The notes beneath the pieces were generated by a model. The model was not told where the DNA came from. It saw nothing but the letters and a program-made list of their open reading frames with translations, and made no database searches. The translations under genes were made by a program, and so were the position numbers. DNA of 9,357 nucleotides from an uncultured Chthoniobacterales bacterium (GTDB lineage Bacteria; Verrucomicrobiota; Verrucomicrobiae; Chthoniobacterales; UBA10450), in assembly GCA_955652855.1 (NCBI GenBank), contig CATPCN010000495.1, positions 1-9,357 of the forward strand, read 5' to 3'. Below are positions 5,455 to 9,357 of the stretch, piece by piece (the first letter of the stretch is position 1; each line of letters opens with the position of its first letter).

Positions 5455-6399
5455 ATGCAACGCCGCGCCCCATCATCGCTCGATCGGGAAATCCTGCTGG
5501 ATCTTTCCCGACGTACAGCCTTGCCCTGGCTGAAAGATGCTGCCCTCGACTGGGTCATCATTCTGGGCGCTCTTGGCGTTGTCCATATAGTTTCCAGCCC
5601 GGTTACGTGGCTCCTGGCGCTTCTGGTTATCGGAAACCGCCAGCACGCCTTGGCCATCCTGGGCCACGACGGCACGCATTTCACCTTGTCGCATGACAGA
5701 AGGCTGAATGATTTTCTGACAAACCTGCTTGCTTTCTGGCCCCTTGGACTGACAGTCAGCGGCTATCGCACCCTGCACTTCAAACACCATAAGCACACCG
5801 GAACCGAAGACGACCCCGAACTGGGACATAAACGATCACGAAACCCGCAGTGGGACTTGCCTGCAAAGCCGTCCCGCATTCTGAAATACGCAGCGCTCGA
5901 CATCGTCGGCGGCAGCTTTCCCGACTACCTGATCATTCTGAAGTATTCGAAGCCGGACAAGGCGTCCGAATATCTGCCGCTGTTGTGTTACCACGCGGTT
6001 GCCATCACATTGTTCGCCGCATCAGGACTGTGGGGTTGCGGATTGCTGTGGTATGCCGGTCTGGCTACGACCTTCATGATGTCGTTTCGTCTTAGGCTGT
6101 GGCTGGAGCATCAGGGAACGGCAGACACACAGCGCGTGTATTTGAACTTCTGGCAGGCTGCGCTTCTTGCGCCGCACAACGCCTGGCATCACTGGGAGCA
6201 CCACAAATATCCGACAGTCCCGTATCACAGGCTGCCGCAAGCCCGGCAAGGCCTCAGCGGTCCCGCCATTCTGGCGCTGCGCGATCTCACCGGCGCGCTC
6301 GCCAGCACCCGGCACATCCCCTCGGGGACAGCACTCAAGGTTTCGGCGGAGACCGGCGACTCACGGGCGGAAGATAGGAAAATAGCCCGTGCCGCCTGA
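5455..6399 (+). CDS. Membrane fatty-acid desaturase / hydroxylase family di-iron enzyme
   Basis: The 314-residue integral membrane protein carries the histidine boxes of the fatty-acid desaturase/carotene hydroxylase superfamily: HDGTH (71-75), HFKHH (108-112) and HWEHH following HNAWH (241-250), plus a fourth His in LWLEHQG (219). These eight-plus His residues would bind two irons that activate oxygen for desaturation or hydroxylation of an acyl or isoprenoid chain. Hydrophobic segments at about 33-60, 87-102 and 173-212 match the usual membrane hairpins, with the boxes on the cytosolic face. The ATG at 5455 has GGAGG seven bases upstream. A GTG at 5407 is rejected because the lux-box-predicted start of transcription is near 5413. 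It is divergent from phyH and probably co-activated by the receptor. The hydrophilic C-terminal 35 residues lie past the enzyme core. The substrate is unknown. Confidence 0.9.
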   Translation: MQRRAPSSLDREILLDLSRRTALPWLKDAALDWVIILGALGVVHIVSSPVTWLLALLVIGNRQHALAILGHDGTHFTLSHDRRLNDFLTNLLAFWPLGLTVSGYRTLHFKHHKHTGTEDDPELGHKRSRNPQWDLPAKPSRILKYAALDIVGGSFPDYLIILKYSKPDKASEYLPLLCYHAVAITLFAASGLWGCGLLWYAGLATTFMMSFRLRLWLEHQGTADTQRVYLNFWQAALLAPHNAWHHWEHHKYPTVPYHRLPQARQGLSGPAILALRDLTGALASTRHIPSGTALKVSAETGDSRAEDRKIARAA

Positions 6400-6598
6400 C
6401 AAGCCAGATGAGCGCCTGTTGATAGAAACACTCTGTTGGCAACTCGGTGAAGTCATCGACGCCAGCAACGCCACACCGGGGCTGAAGACAATCGCCACGA
6501 TCATCACGGCCGCGCGTTACGCCCGCCGCACCGCCATGCCGGCCTCAGTCGCCGCCGCCATGATCTCCACTTACATCGTCAGGGGCGATCCGTTTTGA
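6389..6598 (+). CDS. Hypothetical protein overlapping the desaturase end (69 aa)
   Basis: I do not recognise this ORF. It begins with GTG inside the last codons of the desaturase gene (11-base overlap), an arrangement common for a second cistron. The product is mostly helical: ERLLIETLCWQLGEVIDA near the N-terminus, then GLKTIATIITAARYARR, and PASVAAAMISTYIVRGDPF at the end. Its GC-rich third positions look coding. It ends at the boundary between the quorum-sensing cassette and the repeat region, so it may instead be the remaining tail of an older element gene joined to the cassette. No Shine-Dalgarno is obvious ahead of the GTG. A gene is more likely than not. Confidence 0.45.
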   Translation: MPPDKPDERLLIETLCWQLGEVIDASNATPGLKTIATIITAARYARRTAMPASVAAAMISTYIVRGDPF

Positions 6599-6635
6599 TT
6601 CCGAGCAGGTTGTATTATTCGGAAAAATAACCTGC
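6599..6635. repeat. Two interleaved inverted repeats at the cassette/mobilization boundary
   Basis: TTCCGA (6599-6604) is the complement of TCGGAA (6619-6624), and GCAGGTT (6605-6611) of AACCTGC (6629-6635). The arms interleave, so the two hairpins exclude each other or would form a pseudoknot. No T-tract follows on the plus strand, so a plain terminator for the desaturase transcript is not supported. An operator or a recombination scar is possible. Confidence 0.35.
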
Positions 6636-6750
6636 AAGTTGTATCGCGCTTGCCGAGTGACAAGGAATCAGGCAGACTCTGTGAGGGCCAATCCGATTCC
6701 GGAGTCGCCCCGCTTTGTTCACGACTGTCTGAAGGAAATCCTATGACCTA

Positions 6751-6782
6751 GAAAAAAGAAAACCCGCCGAAGCGGGCCTTCT
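6751..6782 (-). terminator. Minus-strand intrinsic terminator in repeat copy 1
   Basis: On the minus strand CCCGC (6776-6772), a TTCG tetraloop and GCGGG (6767-6763) are followed directly by TTTTCTTTTTTC, a textbook terminator. Read rightward the hairpin lacks a T-tract. It implies a leftward transcript crossing copy 1, possibly a small RNA. Confidence 0.65.
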
Positions 6783-6893
6783 AGAAACTGAAGCTCTGTA
6801 AGAGCGATGTGACAATCCAATCTTACAGAGTCCGGCAGCGGACGCAAGAGGTTTTTTGCGGCGGTTTTGTGTGGCCTGAATTCGGCAGTTTTC
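6783..6893 (-). ncRNA. Candidate small structured RNA, copy 1
   Basis: A leftward transcript ending at the terminator above would contain a 10-bp perfect stem (6794-6803 with 6821-6830) capped by a 17-base loop. It would also contain a smaller stem CGCAA/TTGCG around 6843-6860. The loop sequence around GCGATGT and CAATCC is nearly unchanged in copy 2 while the stem sequence differs. No strong minus-strand promoter was found, so the 5' end is a guess at the repeat edge. The same hairpins could instead act in a rightward leader RNA. Confidence 0.4.
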
Positions 6894-7055
6894 TTTCTGT
6901 CACAACCGGGAGAACTTTTCTTGTCCACACTGATCGCATACCTACCAACTCACAAGCGTTCCTGCCTGATTCGCGCGGCCCAGAGCCGCTGCGCCAGGTG
7001 CGGCGCGGCGGCGCGCGCTTGCTGTGCCCCGATTCTTACTAGACACTTTTCCCGT
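6894..7055. other. Spacer between the two repeat copies; no convincing gene
   Basis: This stretch holds two adjacent GC hairpins (GCGGC-ccaga-GCCGC at 6975-6989, and GCGCC-aggtgc-GGCGC at 6991-7006). It also holds a plus-strand reading frame, open from before the spacer and possibly starting with TTG at 6921, that encodes a Cys-rich stretch (SRCARCGAAARACC) and runs into copy 2, ending at 7124. The frame has GGGAG about ten bases before the TTG. I do not regard it as an established gene. Confidence 0.35.
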
Positions 7056-7121
7056 GGCCCATCCGATTCCGGACTCCGGCCACTTCTGTGTTCACAACTG
7101 TTCGAAGGAAACCCGATGACC

Positions 7122-7156
7122 TAAAAAGAGAAAACCCGCCGGGGGGCGGGCCTTCT
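7122..7156 (-). terminator. Minus-strand intrinsic terminator in repeat copy 2
   Basis: Counterpart of the copy 1 terminator. On the minus strand CCCGCC, a CCCC loop and GGCGGG are followed by TTTTCTCTTTTTAG. The stem gained one base pair and the loop changed from TTCG, while the flanking AGAA/TTCT pairing stayed. This conservation suggests the terminator is functional. Confidence 0.6.
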
Positions 7157-7270
7157 AAAAACTGAAACTGCAAGAGCAGCGATGTTGCAATCCCTACTCT
7201 GGCAGAACCTTCAAAAAACGCAAGCGCTTTTTGCGGCGGTTTTTTGCGGCCTGAATTCTGGCGGTTTTCT
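7157..7270 (-). ncRNA. Candidate small structured RNA, copy 2
   Basis: The stem here is CTGCAAGAG (7168-7176) with CTCTGGCAG (7197-7205), nine positions with one mismatch, capped by a 20-base loop that keeps GCGATGT and CAATCC. Its arms differ from those of copy 1 at both sides yet still pair, which is covariation supporting an RNA structure. As for copy 1, direction and 5' end are uncertain. Confidence 0.4.
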
Positions 7271-7288
7271 CATAACAAGGAGAAGACC

Positions 7289-7981
7289 ATGCACCTGCAA
7301 ATCGACAGACGACCGCCGCCGATTGAAGAAGTCGTGCAGCGAATGAAGGCGCGTATCGACCGTGACGGCATCCGTATCGAAAACATCCCCTCCCCCGCTT
7401 CGTCTCCGCCAACGATCAGAAACGAAAACCGGCGGCAGCGGTCGCTGCGCTCCTGTCACCTACCCGTCGAACCGAAACCCCGGCACGCGCCGCCGCGCGA
7501 CAGCGAGGCCTATGTGCCTGAACTGGCTGCCCGCATCGAGGATGACCGCAACCTGACGGACGGCGCGCGGCGCTGCGCCCGCAAACTGGCGGAATATATC
7601 TACCGGAAAAACCGCGCCGCGCGCGCGGGCGACATCACCGTCACCTGGCTCATGCGCGCGCTCGGCAAGTCGCGCCGCACCGTGCAACGCTATCTGCGGC
7701 AGCTTGAACGTGAAGGCTACATCGCGGTTGAGGTCGTTCACGCGCGCACGCGGATGTGCGCCGGGCTGTTCATCGCGCTGCTGGCCCCCATGCTGGCAAG
7801 CCATCACCGTCAGGAATGGCCGCAGAAGCTAATAGATGCAGATGCGCCACGCCTGTCACAGAACAATAAACCCAGATATAAATACAGCCGGGAGTCGTGG
7901 GCATTACGCTGCATGGACGGCGTGTTCCGGTCCTTTATGAAAACGCACCCCCCTCTTCCGGCGATTCCGATCACCGTCTGA
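7289..7981 (+). CDS. Helix-turn-helix (winged-helix) domain protein next to the relaxase
   Basis: The 230-residue protein has a predicted winged-helix domain at about residues 88-150: LTDGARRCARKLAEYIYR, ITVTWLMRALGKSRRTVQRY as the turn and recognition helix, and LRQLEREGYIAVEVV as the wing. The first 85 residues are basic and proline-rich, probably disordered. A short hydrophobic stretch, FIALLAPML, follows the domain at 161-169, and the tail is basic. The HTH_36-like layout is seen in plasmid and phage replication or regulation proteins. Beside a relaxase it may be an accessory mobilization regulator or a replication initiator; I cannot choose. The ATG at 7289 has AAGGAG six bases upstream, so the start is secure. 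Its 5' leader is repeat copy 2, whose hairpins could control its expression. Confidence 0.8.
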   Translation: MHLQIDRRPPPIEEVVQRMKARIDRDGIRIENIPSPASSPPTIRNENRRQRSLRSCHLPVEPKPRHAPPRDSEAYVPELAARIEDDRNLTDGARRCARKLAEYIYRKNRAARAGDITVTWLMRALGKSRRTVQRYLRQLEREGYIAVEVVHARTRMCAGLFIALLAPMLASHHRQEWPQKLIDADAPRLSQNNKPRYKYSRESWALRCMDGVFRSFMKTHPPLPAIPITV

Positions 7982-8293
7982 TCCTCTGTTTTCCAAGAAA
8001 GGTGCTTGGCGAGGTGGAGCCTGTGGCGGGCGCATGGGAAAACTGTTTTACTTCGTGCCCATGGCGTCCTTTCCAAGTGATGCTGCCTCCGACGATCTCC
8101 TCCGACAGGACCGTCTCTCCCTTCTTCTGGCTGAAAACCACCACCACGACCGCGCACGAAGATGGCGACGGCCGGCCGCCCGAACCCCTGTTTTCTTGCG
8201 TTTTGGCCGGTGCGGACCCAACGGCTGTCTCCGTGCATCCAATACAACCGAAGGTTTAACCGGGCTTTAACCGGGGAGGCTTTAGGATCTCTT
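7982..8293. other. Region between the winged-helix and relaxase genes; candidate oriT region
   Basis: No convincing gene. Reading frames occur in several phases, including a 78-codon one at 8034-8270 on the plus strand and a 166-codon one on the minus strand over 7810-8310, but none shows a recognisable domain or a good start. The right end holds a tandem repeat and a hairpin next to the relaxase start (listed separately). Transfer origins often lie just upstream of relaxase genes, so this is a natural place for oriT, but no nick-site motif was recognised. Confidence 0.35.
8255..8275. repeat. Tandem repeat TTTAACCGGG x2 before the relaxase gene
   Basis: TTTAACCGGG occurs at 8255-8264 and 8266-8275 with an 11-base period, one helical turn, so a protein could bind both on the same DNA face. 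It ends 18 bases before the relaxase ATG, a typical place for an autoregulatory operator or a relaxosome binding site. Confidence 0.5.
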
Positions 8294-8301
8294 ATGATCC
8301 T
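8284..8301 (+). promoter_or_regulatory. Hairpin covering the relaxase ribosome binding site and start codon
   Basis: AGGATC (8284-8289) pairs with GATCCT (8296-8301) across a six-base loop. The left arm is the Shine-Dalgarno AGGA and the right arm runs from the last base of the ATG through codons 2 and 3. In mRNA this would mask initiation; in DNA it would be a small palindromic site at the start of the gene. Confidence 0.45.
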
Positions 8302-9357
8302 CAAGGGCAATCAGCGCGGCGGCGGCCAGCAGATGGCGGCACACCTGATGAACTCGTTCGACAACGAACGCGTTGAAATCGCTGATCTCCGGGGCGCCGT
8401 CGCCGACGACCTCTCCGGCGCCTTCGCCGAGTGGGCCGCCGAGGCCCGCGGCACAAAGTGCCAGAAATTCCTCTACAGCCTTTCCCTCAATCCCGATCAG
8501 GCGCAGGGACACCTCACGCGCGAACAGTATCTTGAGCTGCTGGAGCGGACAGAGCGCAGCCTTCAGCTGGTCGGGCAGCCCCGCGCCGTCGTTTTTCATG
8601 AGAAGCGCGACAAGGACGGCGTGCTGCGCGAACACTGCCACGCGGTCTGGTCGCGGATCGACACGGAAAAAATGAAAGCCGTCCAGATTGCGCATGACCG
8701 TCTGAAGCTGCGCACGGTCGCGCGGGAATTCGCCCGCGACCACGGGCTGGAATTACCGGACGGCATGAAGAAGGATGGCCGGCGCGACCGCTTCAATGAC
8801 CGCGCCAAACAGGAAAACCTGGGCGAGCGGCAGCAGCAGGAACGGACGGGGGATCCCAAGGAAAAGAGGATGGCGGATATCGCCACGTGCTGGAAGGAAA
8901 CTGGCAACGGCGCGGCCTTCGTGCAGGCGCTTGAGGCCAAGGGTTATTACCTGGCTCGTGGCGACCAGCGCGCGTTTGTCGTCGTCGATCTCCACAGCGA
9001 GGTCCACAGTCTTTCGCGCCAGCTCGTGGGCGTTGCGAAGTCCAGGGAACTGAAAGACCGCCTCGCCGGCTACCCGCTCGACAAGCTGCCGGACGTCGAA
9101 TCCGCCCAGGCGTGGGCAAAACAGCAGCGGATCGAGCGCGAAAAACAGATCGCGGAAAAACAAAACCAGCAGGAGAAACAACCCTCCGAGGTTGAGATTC
9201 GCCTTGCGGCCTTGAAAGAACGTCAGGCCGCCCGCCGCGCCGAGATCGACCGGCAGCGCATCGACCTGATCGCCCGTCACCTCTCCGAGCGCGACGGGCT
9301 GAAGGCGATGCAGGACGCCGAGAACACGGGCGTGGTCAGCGCGCGCCTGCAGAAACA
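8294..9357 (+). CDS. MOB-family relaxase (relaxase/mobilization nuclease domain), 5' part
   Basis: The frame is open from ATG 8294 to the window end (354 codons, no stop), so only the N-terminal part is present. The start MILKGNQRGGGQQMAAHLMN and the block KCQKFLYSLSLNP (residues 55-67) are typical of alphaproteobacterial VirD2/MobA-like relaxases. The metal-binding histidines are visible as His102 (VVFHEKRD) and His114/His116 in REHCHAVWSRID. Relaxases nick one strand at oriT and stay bound to its 5' end during conjugative transfer. I could not assign the catalytic Tyr. Residues 1-160 are the nuclease domain. The segment at about 285-350 is rich in Lys, Glu and Gln and probably a coiled coil. 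AGGA lies six bases before the ATG. The gene shows that the window belongs to a mobilizable or conjugative element. Confidence 0.9.
   Translation, partial: MILKGNQRGGGQQMAAHLMNSFDNERVEIADLRGAVADDLSGAFAEWAAEARGTKCQKFLYSLSLNPDQAQGHLTREQYLELLERTERSLQLVGQPRAVVFHEKRDKDGVLREHCHAVWSRIDTEKMKAVQIAHDRLKLRTVAREFARDHGLELPDGMKKDGRRDRFNDRAKQENLGERQQQERTGDPKEKRMADIATCWKETGNGAAFVQALEAKGYYLARGDQRAFVVVDLHSEVHSLSRQLVGVAKSRELKDRLAGYPLDKLPDVESAQAWAKQQRIEREKQIAEKQNQQEKQPSEVEIRLAALKERQAARRAEIDRQRIDLIARHLSERDGLKAMQDAENTGVVSARLQK

Larger units (their letters stand above)
6686..6893 (+). repeat. Diverged direct repeat, copy 1 of 2 (about 210 bp)
   Basis: This stretch aligns nearly end to end with 7056-7270: blocks around ATCCGATTCCGGA, GAAGGAAA, ATGACC plus a stop, AAAACCCGCC, GGGCCTTCTA, GCGATGT, TTGCGGCGGTTTT and GGCCTGAATTC recur in the same order. 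Differences are substitutions and small indels. Similarity stops abruptly at both ends, and the following 160 bases are unrelated. Copy 1 has no gene after it comparable to the winged-helix gene that follows copy 2, so it may be the left-over leader of a lost paralogue. Confidence 0.8.
7056..7270 (+). repeat. Diverged direct repeat, copy 2 of 2, leader of the winged-helix gene
   Basis: This copy lies 370 bp right of copy 1 and ends 18 bases before the ATG at 7289, so it forms the untranslated leader of that gene if transcription reads rightward through it. Both copies contain GAAGGAAA followed, six bases after GGA, by ATG ACC and a stop (TAA at 7122-7124 here, TAG at 6749-6751 in copy 1). Both also have hairpins at matching distances: 18 positions from the end of the GC hairpin to the next stem in each. 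Confidence 0.8.

Noticed and set aside
4814..5533. Plus-strand reading frame of 239 codons opposite the N-terminal half of phyH
   Set aside because: It crosses the divergent promoter and lux box and has no recognisable motif.
7810..8310. Minus-strand reading frame of 166 codons spanning the gap before the relaxase
   Set aside because: Its translation is Gly/Arg-rich with no domain, and it overlaps the ends of two well-supported genes; not convincing enough to call.
8753..9280. Minus-strand reading frames opposite the relaxase (also 8282-8743)
   Set aside because: They arise from the GC-rich codon pattern of the relaxase, whose histidine motif is clear on the plus strand.
1..9357. tRNA, rRNA, CRISPR arrays or insertion-sequence transposases
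   Set aside because: No cloverleaf-like element, regularly spaced repeats or transposase-like protein was seen; the two 210-bp repeats do not form a spacer array.

Overview
The window looks like accessory DNA from an alphaproteobacterium, most likely a plasmid or an integrative/conjugative element. The relaxase, the ArdC-type metallopeptidase, the RHH_4-type ribbon-helix-helix protein and the XRE regulator are all of kinds common on alphaproteobacterial mobile DNA. The genus cannot be fixed from the sequence. Base composition is GC-rich overall. The central quorum-sensing block reads as somewhat less GC-rich than the relaxase end, which fits a mosaic origin; this was judged by eye, not computed.

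Left part (1-2361): the C-terminal end of an ArdC-like zincin domain with its terminator; a poly-gamma-glutamate hydrolase family gene with its own promoter; a small ribbon-helix-helix DNA-binding protein on the opposite strand; a doubtful 56-residue ORF; and an XRE-family repressor-like gene. This is typical mobile-element housekeeping plus one accessory enzyme.

Centre (2408-6598): a complete acyl-homoserine-lactone quorum-sensing cassette. On the minus strand the order of transcription is phyH-like dioxygenase, luxR-type receptor, luxI-type synthase, then an overlapping 117-residue ORF of unknown function. Divergent from the dioxygenase, on the plus strand, is a membrane fatty-acid-desaturase/hydroxylase-type di-iron enzyme, followed by an overlapping 69-residue ORF. 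Two nearly identical 22-bp lux boxes (9-bp arms ACCCTACGA and TCGTAGGGT, 4-bp centre) lie upstream of luxI and in the divergent dioxygenase/desaturase promoter region. A third, degenerate site with the same TAC/GTA spacing lies just upstream of luxR. The sequence therefore predicts that the AHL-bound receptor activates its own synthase gene and both oxygenases, linking population density to an oxidative modification of an unknown, probably lipidic, substrate.

Right part (6599-9357): a non-coding or weakly coding region with two diverged copies of a roughly 210-bp repeat, 370 bp apart. Each copy carries a good minus-strand intrinsic terminator and a second hairpin whose two arms differ between the copies while still pairing. 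The downstream copy is the leader of a winged-helix protein gene. Then come about 310 bp with no convincing gene, ending in a short tandem repeat and a hairpin over the ribosome binding site, and a MOB relaxase gene that runs off the end of the window.

The most interesting content is the quorum-sensing circuit wired to a PhyH dioxygenase and a desaturase on a mobile element, and the duplicated structured-RNA candidate beside the mobilization genes.
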